Positions 1 through 6,307 of a DNA stretch of 7,500 nt are shown piece by piece. The stretch's first letter is position 1, and each line of letters opens with the position of its first letter. This DNA comes from Caldisericaceae bacterium. GTDB lineage: Bacteria; Calditrichota; Calditrichia; Calditrichales; Calditrichaceae. The translations under genes were made by a program, and so were the position numbers. The DNA lies in NCBI GenBank assembly GCA_021160885.1, contig JAGHBR010000244.1:1-7500 (forward strand). Reading direction: 5' to 3'. The notes below the pieces were generated by a model. That model searched no databases. It was not told the DNA's origin and was given only the letters and a program-made list of their open reading frames with translations.

Positions 1-33
1 CCCAAATTCGCGGTTAAAGAAGTCATCGAATAA
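1..33 (+). CDS. C-terminal end of an upstream gene (partial)
   Basis: Frame 1 reads PKFAVKEVIE and then a TAA stop at 31-33, so the window probably opens on the last ten codons of a gene that starts upstream. The stop lies 11 nt before the ATG of the next gene, the same gap as between the next two genes, which fits an operon. Ten residues are far too few to name a product. The alternative is that this is simply non-coding leader that happens to be open in one frame. Confidence 0.5.
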   Translation, partial: PKFAVKEVIE

Positions 34-44
34 GAAAAATAGCC

Positions 45-1079
45 ATGAAGTACTACAAATACTCGATCATCATTCCTTCTTTTAATCGGGCCGATGAAAT
101 TTTTGAATTGCTACAATCTTTAGCCAGAATAAAATTCCCGTTGGAACGTTTTGAAATTATTGTAGCCGATGATGGTTCCACTGACAACACGCCGCAAGTC
201 GTTGAGCAAATGCGCCATCTGTTTCCCTTTGATTTAAAATATTTTACACAGACCAATCAGGGCCCCGGCGCCGCCCGTAATCTGGGCATGCAACAGGCCA
301 GTGGCGACTTTTTTATCTTTGTGGATTCCGATGTAACCGTGCCGCAGGACTGGCTGGCCAACATTGACCGCGCTTTGCACCAGGAACAGGCAGCTGCCTT
401 TGGCGGGCCGGACACTTACCGAAAGGATTTTCCGGCTTTGCTCAAAGCCATCAACTACTCCATGACCTCTTTTTTGACCACCGGTGGCTTGCGCGGGAAA
501 AAAGGCAAAAAGTTGGCCAAATTTTACCCGCGCTCCTTCAATATGGGCTTAAGTCGCCAGCTGTGGCAAAAGATTGGTGGTTTTTCCAATTTACGCCATG
601 GACAGGACATCGAATTCAGTAATCGTATTTTAAAATCAGGCGCTAAAGTTATTTTCGTACCCGATGCGCCGGTTTTTCACAAACGACGTACCAACTTGCG
701 CCGCTTTTTCAAACAGGTTTTTAATTGGGGTGTGGCGCGTATTAATCTGTACAAAATGGATCGGCAAATGCTGGAAGCGGTACACGCCCTGCCGGCCATA
801 GCCACCTTAATTGTTCTGCTGGTTACGGTGTTGGCCATTTTCTGGCAGCCGGCACGCATTCTGTTTGAAATTGGCCTGATCTTAGGTCTTCTATTGCTTC
901 TCATTTCCATGGTCGATGCTTTTTTAATGTACAAAGAGTTCAAACCGGCCTTTTACTTACCCATCGTGATTCCATTTCAGATATTTGGCTATGGCTTGGG
1001 ATTCATTTACAATTTCATCCGGCGCGTCATTCTGAAAAAAGGCGCCAAAGTTGGTTTTCAGAGAAATTACTACAAATAA
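45..1079 (+). CDS. Membrane-anchored family 2 glycosyltransferase
   Basis: This 344-residue protein should transfer a sugar from a nucleotide-sugar donor to a lipid- or glycan-linked acceptor at the cytoplasmic face of the inner membrane. The GT-A fold is visible in order: the start strand YSIIIPSFNR (residues 6-15), the donor-binding DDGS (42-45), NQGPGAARNLG (71-81), the metal-binding DXD as DSD (94-96), and the acceptor-side GQDIEF (186-191), which takes the place of the common ED-type catalytic motif. After the catalytic domain come about three hydrophobic membrane segments, near 249-267, 272-295 and 301-325, ending in a basic tail. Family 2 enzymes with a C-terminal membrane anchor are typical of exopolysaccharide, O-antigen and glycolipid clusters. 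The ATG at 45 is 11 nt after the previous stop and has only a weak A-rich ribosome site. The YfhO-like gene follows 11 nt later, so the two are probably co-transcribed. Donor and acceptor cannot be read from the sequence. Confidence 0.9.
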   Translation: MKYYKYSIIIPSFNRADEIFELLQSLARIKFPLERFEIIVADDGSTDNTPQVVEQMRHLFPFDLKYFTQTNQGPGAARNLGMQQASGDFFIFVDSDVTVPQDWLANIDRALHQEQAAAFGGPDTYRKDFPALLKAINYSMTSFLTTGGLRGKKGKKLAKFYPRSFNMGLSRQLWQKIGGFSNLRHGQDIEFSNRILKSGAKVIFVPDAPVFHKRRTNLRRFFKQVFNWGVARINLYKMDRQMLEAVHALPAIATLIVLLVTVLAIFWQPARILFEIGLILGLLLLLISMVDAFLMYKEFKPAFYLPIVIPFQIFGYGLGFIYNFIRRVILKKGAKVGFQRNYYK

Positions 1080-1090
1080 AGGGTTTTGTT

Positions 1091-3586
1091 ATGGCTGCTA
1101 AAAAGCAAAAGAAACCACGTCCCAAAAAGGTAGAACAAAAACCTTCAACCGGGTTTAGCCTGTCCACCCGTCTGCAGGATTACCTTTCGCTGGCTTTTAT
1201 TTTTATTTTTTTGCTGATCTTACTCAAACCGCTGGCCATCGATCACTTTTCACCGCAAGGGGTGGACGTTTTAGGCTCTGTCGCCAAAATGCACGCTGTG
1301 CGGGAATACCAAAAACAGACCGGCGAACAGGCGCTGTTCAATCCTAATTTGTTTGCCGGCATGCCAATCTACCACCGGCTCAGTCCCAAGGCTTTTTCGC
1401 TGGACAATCTTCTGGCTAAATTATCGCGTCTGTTTCATGCTGTTTTCTGGTACTACTTTTTAGGTGCACTAGGCGGATTTTTGCTGTTTCGCTACTTAGG
1501 CCTTTCACCGCTGATTAGTTTGCTTGGCGGGCTGCTCTTTGTGCTGTTCCCCCATTACAAATCGCTTTACACCGAAGGCCACATGGCCAAATTGAAAGCC
1601 CTGATGTACCTGCCCTGGGTCTTTTTGACCTTTCGCTATTTACTGAACAAAAAGAACCTTCTGGCCATGGCCTTGTTTGCCCTGGCTTTTGGGCTGCAGA
1701 TTCGCACTCAACATTACCAGATTGTTTTTTACACCGGCCTGTCTGTGTTTGCTTTAGGCATTTACCCGGTTATTAAATTTTTGCTGGACAAGGACTGGCA
1801 AAGTTTTGCCAGAGTGGTTGGCCTTAGTTTAATTGCTTTAATCCTGGCCATCAGCATGGCGGCCCAGCCATTGTTTTTGGCCAAAGAGTACCTGCCTTAT
1901 TCCAAACGCGGGAAGACCACGGTTGATGTGAATCAGGCCGCCAAGCAAAAAAAGCAGGGCAGCGGCGTTTCGTTTGATTACGCCACTCAGTGGTCAACCG
2001 CGCCTTCTGAACTTTTTACCTGGCTGCTGCCTCATTTTTACGGAGGCATGTCCGGCGAAATTTACGACGGCAGCAAATTCAGTCAGCTTAAAAATCAGCG
2101 CATTCCCGGATACTGGGGGCACATGCCCTTCACGCAAAGTTACGAGTACATGGGCGTTATTTTACTGATGCTGGCCATCATCGGGTTGATCAGCAACTGG
2201 AAAGATGTGACCATCCGCAGCCTGTTTTTCCTTTTACTGGCTTTGGTCTTTCTGTCGTTTGGGCGCCATTTCAAACCATTTTACAGTCTTTTCTTTAATT
2301 ACTTTCCCTATTTCAATAAATTTCGGGCGCCCATGATGAGCGTAACGGTCAGTTATTTCATCATCGTTATCTTTGCCGTTTACGGATTAAAATACTTAAC
2401 GGAACTGGTGCGCGAAAAGATAGACCTTAAGCAACAGAAACTGCTGGTGTACACCTTTGGCGCTTTTGTTGCGCTGGGGATCTTTTTCTGGTTGTACAGC
2501 CTGGGCGCTTCTTTCACCAAAGTTGGCGAAAATTACCAGGGGCAAACTCTGGAAATCGTTAAGCAGATTAGAAAAGAATTTTTTCAACGTGATTTGATCC
2601 GCTATTTTGTGTTGCTGATTCTGGCAGGAGGGGCGCTTTTTGCTTACCTGAAAAAGAAAATTCCGGCAATAGCTCTAATTCTGATTTTAGGCCTTCTGCA
2701 AATTGCTGATTCATTACAGGTACAAAGCCGCGTAAAAGCTGAATACACAGATATTAAACGGTTGGAACGTCAATATTTCCGCCCGACGCAGATCGATCGC
2801 TTTTTACAAAACGACCGGGATCTGTTCCGTATTTTCCCGGCCGGCCAGCTTTTTAGCGACAATCGCTGGGTTTATTTTCATCAGTCCATTGGCGGCTACA
2901 GCCCGATTAAAATGTACGCCATTGAAGAATTGGTGGAAAAGAACATTTACAACGGTTGGGATCCGGCTTTGCCTTTTAACTGGAATGTGCTTAAAATTCT
3001 CAATGTAAAATACGTCATCGCCCAGCAAAAAGTACAACATCCGTTCTTGCAGCTTGTCAAAAGCGATGAGAACAACAAATTGTACGCCTATTATTTTAAC
3101 CAGTACCTACCTCGCGCTTTTTTTGTGGGCTCGGTAGAAGTCATTAAGGACGAAGTCCAGAGGCTGCAGCGCATTAACAGCAAGGATTTTGATCCGGCTC
3201 AGACGGCCATTTTAGAAGAGGAATTGCAACAACCCATTTCCCAGCCGGACAGCAGTTTTACGAAAGTATTGAAATTTACGCCCAATGAATTGCAGTTGCA
3301 GGTTTACACCGATAAACAAAGTCTGCTGGTCATTTCTGAAGTGTACTACCCGCCTGGCTGGAAAATATTTGTTGATGGCAAACCAGTCAGCAAAGTGTAC
3401 AAAACCGATCACGCCATTCAGTCTGTTGTGGTACCGGCGGGCGAGCACCAGGTGTTGTTAAAATTTGCGCCGGACTCTTATTTTAAGAACATTAAAATTT
3501 CCTATGCTTCTCTGGGCATTATTTATTTGATTTTACTTGTGTCGCTGGTGCGCTACATTTTGCAGCGTAAAAAAGGGAAAGTGTGA
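1091..3586 (+). CDS. YfhO-family polytopic membrane protein
   Basis: This 831-residue protein matches the bacterial YfhO family by its overall design, recognised from memory. It has a lysine-rich cytosolic N-terminus (residues 1-20), a first membrane segment (about 31-50), and then an extracytoplasmic loop with DVLGSVAKMHAVREYQKQTG and FAGMPIYH (59-95), the place where GT-C-like enzymes carry acidic catalytic residues. Roughly eleven further hydrophobic segments run between about 115 and 543. A long soluble domain follows (about 545-800), closing with the family-typical PPGWKIFVDGK (754-764) and VPAGEHQVLLKF (781-792), and then a last membrane segment (about 804-824) and a basic tail. YfhO proteins are thought to act with lipid-linked sugars, for instance in glycosylating teichoic acids, but the role here is inferred. 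Length is normal for the family. The ATG is supported by an AAAGGG ribosome site at 1078-1083, 7 nt upstream. The gene sits 11 nt after a family 2 glycosyltransferase that could supply its lipid-linked sugar. Confidence 0.85.
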   Translation: MAAKKQKKPRPKKVEQKPSTGFSLSTRLQDYLSLAFIFIFLLILLKPLAIDHFSPQGVDVLGSVAKMHAVREYQKQTGEQALFNPNLFAGMPIYHRLSPKAFSLDNLLAKLSRLFHAVFWYYFLGALGGFLLFRYLGLSPLISLLGGLLFVLFPHYKSLYTEGHMAKLKALMYLPWVFLTFRYLLNKKNLLAMALFALAFGLQIRTQHYQIVFYTGLSVFALGIYPVIKFLLDKDWQSFARVVGLSLIALILAISMAAQPLFLAKEYLPYSKRGKTTVDVNQAAKQKKQGSGVSFDYATQWSTAPSELFTWLLPHFYGGMSGEIYDGSKFSQLKNQRIPGYWGHMPFTQSYEYMGVILLMLAIIGLISNWKDVTIRSLFFLLLALVFLSFGRHFKPFYSLFFNYFPYFNKFRAPMMSVTVSYFIIVIFAVYGLKYLTELVREKIDLKQQKLLVYTFGAFVALGIFFWLYSLGASFTKVGENYQGQTLEIVKQIRKEFFQRDLIRYFVLLILAGGALFAYLKKKIPAIALILILGLLQIADSLQVQSRVKAEYTDIKRLERQYFRPTQIDRFLQNDRDLFRIFPAGQLFSDNRWVYFHQSIGGYSPIKMYAIEELVEKNIYNGWDPALPFNWNVLKILNVKYVIAQQKVQHPFLQLVKSDENNKLYAYYFNQYLPRAFFVGSVEVIKDEVQRLQRINSKDFDPAQTAILEEELQQPISQPDSSFTKVLKFTPNELQLQVYTDKQSLLVISEVYYPPGWKIFVDGKPVSKVYKTDHAIQSVVVPAGEHQVLLKFAPDSYFKNIKISYASLGIIYLILLVSLVRYILQRKKGKV

Positions 3587-3600
3587 TTCAATGAGCGGTG

Positions 3601-3622
3601 GGCGCAAGCCCTGGCTTGCGCC
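3601..3622. repeat. Perfect inverted repeat after the YfhO-like gene
   Basis: GGCGCAAGCC (3601-3610) and GGCTTGCGCC (3613-3622) are exact reverse complements separated by CT. As RNA this makes a very stable G+C-rich hairpin with a stem of about nine pairs and a tetraloop. It begins 15 nt after the stop of the YfhO-like gene, where a transcript end would be expected. No T-run follows, so it is not a standard intrinsic terminator. It could stabilise the 3' end of the mRNA or be a copy of a dispersed REP-type palindrome. Confidence 0.75.
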
Positions 3623-3683
3623 TGATGGCATGGGTGGTAAATTGAGACAGCGCTGAATAAAAAAAGAAACCATTGGAAAAATC

Positions 3684-3732
3684 GGGGATTCTCTGAGCCT
3701 GTCAACTTAGAGATTCCCGCTTTCGCGGGAAT
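3684..3732. repeat. dRS3-like palindrome with a third, competing arm
   Basis: ATTCCCGC (3713-3720), TTTC and GCGGGAAT (3725-3732) form a perfect 8-bp hairpin. The core fits the ATTCCC-N8-GGGAAT pattern known as dRS3 in Neisseria, and near-identical palindromes are widespread between genes in many bacteria. A third arm, GGGATTCTCT (3685-3694), can pair with AGAGATTCCC (3709-3718) at nine of ten positions across a 14-nt loop. The middle arm can therefore pair either upstream or downstream, but not both. This is most likely a dispersed repeat or small MITE remnant; a regulatory switch is possible but unsupported. Confidence 0.6.
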
Positions 3733-3864
3733 GACATGCCTAATGATTTTTTCAAAGGTTTCAAAGAGTAAAAGAAATGTTTAGCGCTTTAAAAGCAATT
3801 TGAAATGTCTCCAAAAAAATTGTGCTTTTCAGAGGAAGAAGTCTTAAATTAATTAAGGTAACTC

Positions 3865-4794
3865 ATGTTCGTTTTACTGACGCCTGTCCATAATGAACTG
3901 GATTTAATCGATGAACTGGCCAATTGTGTGCTCAACAGCTCATTGCGACCTGATCTGTGGCAGATTATTGACGATGCTTCAAACGATGGCAGCGAACAAA
4001 AGTTAAAGCAATTGGCTGAACAGCACGAGTTCATTCGCTTAAAACGTCTTGAAAAACAACCAGAGTACATGGGCTTTCACATTTCTGAGGTGTTTCAGGC
4101 GGGCGTAGAAGCGGCTCATCCTGAGATCGAAAAGGCTGACTACATCGGTTTTTTAGATGCGGACATTCGCTTTGCTCCAGCTTACTGGCAAAGGCTAAAA
4201 CGTTTTTTGGAGCAAAATCCGGATGTTGGCATTGTGTCTGGTGTTCTTTGTGCTAAAAATGCCAGAGGCCAGTGGCAGGTAGAACCATTCCAGCGTAAGG
4301 ACAATCCCCGTGGTGGATTGCGACTGGTGCGCGGGACCTGTTTTCGCCAAATAGGCGGCGTGCCTTACAGCCGTGCCTGGGATCCGGTGATGAATGTGAA
4401 AGCCCGCATCCGTGGCTGGCGTGTGGTTACCTTAAGCGATCTGTTTGCTGCCAGCGTGCGTCCCACCGATCAGCGTTTTGATCTGAAAAGCGGAGAGTTA
4501 AGCAGGGGGCAACGTGACTGGCATTTACACCATCCGCTTTTGCAAATTTTAGTCAGGGCTTTGTTCAAATCGCTTAAAAGTAAATCATTGAGTGGCTGGT
4601 ACTACCTGCAAGGCTACCTGCAGGAAAAGCGCAGGGGAGGGCTGCAATTGCCCGATCCGGCTGTACGTGAATACTACCGCAAAGAACGCACCAGGGAATG
4701 GTGGCGCATTGTCAAAGCCCGTTTGTTGGGCGGCGAAAACCCACATGGCCTGATCCCTCAAATCATCGTTCCGGAAGAAAAAATCTTTGTCTGA
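3865..4794 (+). CDS. Family 2 glycosyltransferase, soluble type
   Basis: This 309-residue protein has a GT-A nucleotide-sugar domain. It opens with the strand FVLLTPVHNE (residues 2-11), followed by a donor-binding DDAS (36-39), a metal-binding DXD as DAD within GFLDADIRF (95-103), and an acceptor-side region with RLVRGTCFRQIGG (153-165) and WDPVMNVKARIRGW (172-185). In the last region D173 is a candidate for the catalytic acid or base. There is no signal peptide and no clear membrane segment; the C-terminal third is rich in basic and aromatic residues (about 215-290) and could hold the enzyme at the membrane or acceptor. The ATG at 3865 has a TAAGGT ribosome site at 3854-3859, 5 nt upstream. 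The end of the gene runs into the mpg start region, so these two are translationally coupled. Sugar and acceptor are unknown; a role in surface glycan synthesis is inferred from the fold and from the glycosyltransferase gene upstream. Confidence 0.85.
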   Translation: MFVLLTPVHNELDLIDELANCVLNSSLRPDLWQIIDDASNDGSEQKLKQLAEQHEFIRLKRLEKQPEYMGFHISEVFQAGVEAAHPEIEKADYIGFLDADIRFAPAYWQRLKRFLEQNPDVGIVSGVLCAKNARGQWQVEPFQRKDNPRGGLRLVRGTCFRQIGGVPYSRAWDPVMNVKARIRGWRVVTLSDLFAASVRPTDQRFDLKSGELSRGQRDWHLHHPLLQILVRALFKSLKSKSLSGWYYLQGYLQEKRRGGLQLPDPAVREYYRKERTREWWRIVKARLLGGENPHGLIPQIIVPEEKIFV

Positions 4795-4801
4795 AGTAAT
4801 G
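4773..4801 (+). promoter_or_regulatory. Ribosome site and alternative starts of mpg
   Basis: GGAAG at 4773-4777 lies 9 nt before a TTG at 4787, a normal spacing that would give a start inside the end of the glycosyltransferase gene. An in-frame ATG at 4799 begins 4 nt after that gene's stop (4792-4794), but the only purine-rich stretch near it, TGAAG at 4792-4796, is too close to act well. Either translation begins at the TTG, or ribosomes that finish the glycosyltransferase restart at the ATG. The two products differ by only four residues. Confidence 0.45.
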
Positions 4802-5443
4802 AAACTTGCGCCATTAATAAAAAACAAGCGGCCAGGCCTTGTGCTGCCTGAAGAATTTTACCATGAACAAAATGTAGTTAAAATCGCACGTTCCTTGTTG
4901 GGCAAAGTGTTGGTTTCAAACATTGACGACCAATACACAAGCGGCATCATTGTGGAAACCGAAGCCTATTCCGGTCAAAATGATCGCGCTTCTCACGCTT
5001 TTGGCGACCGCAATACCAATCGTACAGGCGTCATGTACCAGCCGGGCGGCCGCGCTTACGTTTATTTAATTTACGGCATGTACCATTTACTGAATGTGGT
5101 TACCAACGTTGAAGGCAAACCCGATGCCGTACTCATTCGAGCCATTGAGCCGCTGGATGGCATTGAGCATATGTTGAAAAGAATAAAACAACAAAAATTA
5201 ACGCCCAAATTAACCAACGGTCCAGGCAAGTTAACGATTGCTCTGGGAATTAATCTTGAACATTATGGTGTTTCTTTACTTGGGAACTTTTTGTGTATTG
5301 AGGATCGGGGAATCATTTTAAAAGATGAACAGATTGCCAGCGGTCCGCGTGTGGGCGTAGAATATGCCGCCGAAGACGCGCTGCGTCCCTGGCGATTTTG
5401 GGTTAAAAACAATCCCTTTGTCAGTAAAGTGCGAGGAAAATAA
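4799..5443 (+). CDS. mpg: 3-methyladenine DNA glycosylase, AAG/Mpg family
   Basis: This enzyme cuts alkylated or deaminated purines such as 3-methyladenine, 7-methylguanine and hypoxanthine from DNA by a monofunctional reaction, starting base excision repair. The family is recognised from several blocks: ARSLLGKVL near the N-terminus, VETEAYSG with the catalytic glutamate and nearby acidic residue, the core GDRNTNRTGVMYQPGGRAY, the segment YLIYGMYHLLNVVTN, LTNGPGKLTIALGI, and the closing SGPRVGVEYAAEDALRPWRF. At 214 residues from the ATG (218 from the TTG at 4787) it has the usual bacterial length and looks intact. It lies between a glycosyltransferase and a SAM methyltransferase, and its stop codon directly abuts the next start, so it is surely co-transcribed. 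No functional link to its neighbours is evident, and it may simply be a passenger. Confidence 0.95.
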   Translation: MKLAPLIKNKRPGLVLPEEFYHEQNVVKIARSLLGKVLVSNIDDQYTSGIIVETEAYSGQNDRASHAFGDRNTNRTGVMYQPGGRAYVYLIYGMYHLLNVVTNVEGKPDAVLIRAIEPLDGIEHMLKRIKQQKLTPKLTNGPGKLTIALGINLEHYGVSLLGNFLCIEDRGIILKDEQIASGPRVGVEYAAEDALRPWRFWVKNNPFVSKVRGK

Positions 5444-6238
5444 ATGCCTTACGAATTCCATCAGGATCGCGTAAAATATTTCCAGATTCAAACCGAAGTC
5501 ACTCAACATTTTATTTTACCATTCATTAAGGAAAAACATCAGCTGCCTGAAACAGGGACCGTGTTAGAAATAGGCTGCGGTGAGGCAGGCGTTTTAAAAG
5601 CCTTTACCGAACTGGGCTGGCAGGCCGTTGGCGTTGACCTGGCTCAGGAAAAGTTGCAATTGGCTTCACAATTAATGGCTACAGAAGTTGAGCAAGGGCA
5701 GTTACGGTTAATCAACAAAAATATCTATGAGGAAAGTTTTAAGAAAGAATTCGCAGGTCAATTCGACCTGATCATTTTAAAAGATGTAATCGAACATATT
5801 CCGCAGCAATCAAAGCTGCTCTCTTACCTGCACACTTTTCTGAAACAGGATGGCGTAATCTTTTTTGCCTTCCCTCCCTGGCTGATGCCCTTTGGCGGCC
5901 ACCAGCAGATGTGCCAATCATTTTTGAAAAAAGTACCTTACTTTCATCTATTGCCCAGGCCGCTTTACCGGTGGATTTTAAAATTGGGCGGCGAACCGCC
6001 GTCCAAAATTGAAGGTTTACTGGCCAACAAACGTACCGGCATTACTATCGAGCGGTTTGAGCGTATTTTAAAAAAGACTGGCTACCAGATTTTGCACCGC
6101 CGGTTGTATCTCTTTAATCCGATTTACCGTTACAAATTTGGTTTAAAGCCCAGGGAACAGTTTGCCTGGCTGGGCTTTTTACCGTATTTGCGGGATTTTT
6201 TTACAACCGGGGTTTATTATCTGGTAAAGAAAATTTAA
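5444..6238 (+). CDS. Class I SAM-dependent methyltransferase
   Basis: This 264-residue protein is a Rossmann-fold methyltransferase that should move a methyl group from S-adenosylmethionine to a small-molecule or glycan acceptor. Motif I is LEIGCGEAG (residues 41-49), the acidic residue that binds the ribose is D65 in GVDLA, and a typical motif IV region reads FDLIILKDVIEHI (107-119), followed by the strand GVIFFAFPP (137-145). The GGHQQMC stretch (151-157) and the long aromatic C-terminal part (about 165-264) probably form the acceptor site, but I do not recognise a specific substrate. The fold resembles UbiG-like enzymes; the glycosyltransferase context makes a sugar or lipid-carrier substrate a fair guess. 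The ATG follows the mpg TAA with no gap and has a good GAGGAAAA ribosome site at 5433-5440. A terminator-like hairpin lies within its last 100 nt. Confidence 0.85.
   Translation: MPYEFHQDRVKYFQIQTEVTQHFILPFIKEKHQLPETGTVLEIGCGEAGVLKAFTELGWQAVGVDLAQEKLQLASQLMATEVEQGQLRLINKNIYEESFKKEFAGQFDLIILKDVIEHIPQQSKLLSYLHTFLKQDGVIFFAFPPWLMPFGGHQQMCQSFLKKVPYFHLLPRPLYRWILKLGGEPPSKIEGLLANKRTGITIERFERILKKTGYQILHRRLYLFNPIYRYKFGLKPREQFAWLGFLPYLRDFFTTGVYYLVKKI
6145..6180 (+). terminator. Terminator-like hairpin inside the methyltransferase gene
   Basis: AAAGCCCAG (6145-6153) and CTGGGCTTT (6170-6178) are exact reverse complements separated by 16 nt, and the second arm runs into a T5 run (6176-6180). This has the form of an intrinsic terminator with six core G+C-rich pairs. 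It lies within the coding frame, about 60 nt before the stop at 6236-6238. It may end the transcript just before the gene ends in untranslated RNA, act only when translation fails, or be chance. The large loop makes it weaker than a classic terminator. Confidence 0.3.
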
Positions 6239-6247
6239 TTTTTGCTT

Positions 6248-6276
6248 TTGTCTGTAGGCCCAAAATTGCTTATATT
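6248..6276 (+). promoter_or_regulatory. Candidate sigma70-type promoter of the RM genes
   Basis: TTGTCT (6248-6253) matches four of six bases of the -35 consensus, and TATATT (6271-6276) matches five of six bases of the -10 consensus. The spacer is exactly 17 nt. Transcription would start near 6283, giving a leader of about 25 nt before the DNA methyltransferase ATG at 6308, with a purine-rich GGAAAGAGA (6292-6300) as ribosome site. It is the best promoter match I found in the window and would make the restriction-modification genes independent of the upstream operon. Confidence 0.5.
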
Positions 6277-6307
6277 TTTAAGGCACAAAACGGAAAGAGA
6301 TACATAA

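Larger units (their letters stand above)
3587..3864. other. Intergenic region with two palindromic elements
   Basis: This 278-nt gap separates the two gene sets. No open frame here looks like a gene. It holds a perfect inverted repeat just after the YfhO-like gene, a cluster of related inverted repeats around 3684-3732, and then an A+T-rich stretch leading to the next start. I could not find a convincing promoter in the A+T-rich part: the best -35/-10 pairs match the consensus poorly or lie too close to the start. Whether the second gene set has its own promoter therefore remains open. Confidence 0.7.

Noticed and set aside
677..943. An 88-codon open frame on the - strand inside the first glycosyltransferase gene
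   Set aside because: It is antisense to a clear family 2 domain and membrane region, its translation is basic and shows no known motif, and it has no ribosome site I could support.
3785..3795. Short near-palindrome GCTTTAAAAGC
   Set aside because: Arms of about five bases in an A+T-rich stretch are expected by chance, and nothing next to it supports an operator.
3800..3849. Possible promoter before the second glycosyltransferase (TTGAAA at 3800-3805 or TTGTGC at 3820-3825)
   Set aside because: No -10 element at a proper distance matches TTGAAA, and the TTAAAT paired with TTGTGC matches poorly and leaves almost no leader before the start and ribosome site.
3587..3864. A tRNA or CRISPR array in the intergenic gap
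   Set aside because: The palindromes are single, unlike each other, and have no cloverleaf arms, CCA end or regularly spaced repeats.
4787..4798. TTG at 4787 as the definite start of mpg
   Set aside because: It has better ribosome-site spacing than the ATG at 4799, but the sequence alone does not settle which is used, so the ATG is annotated and the TTG is recorded as the alternative.
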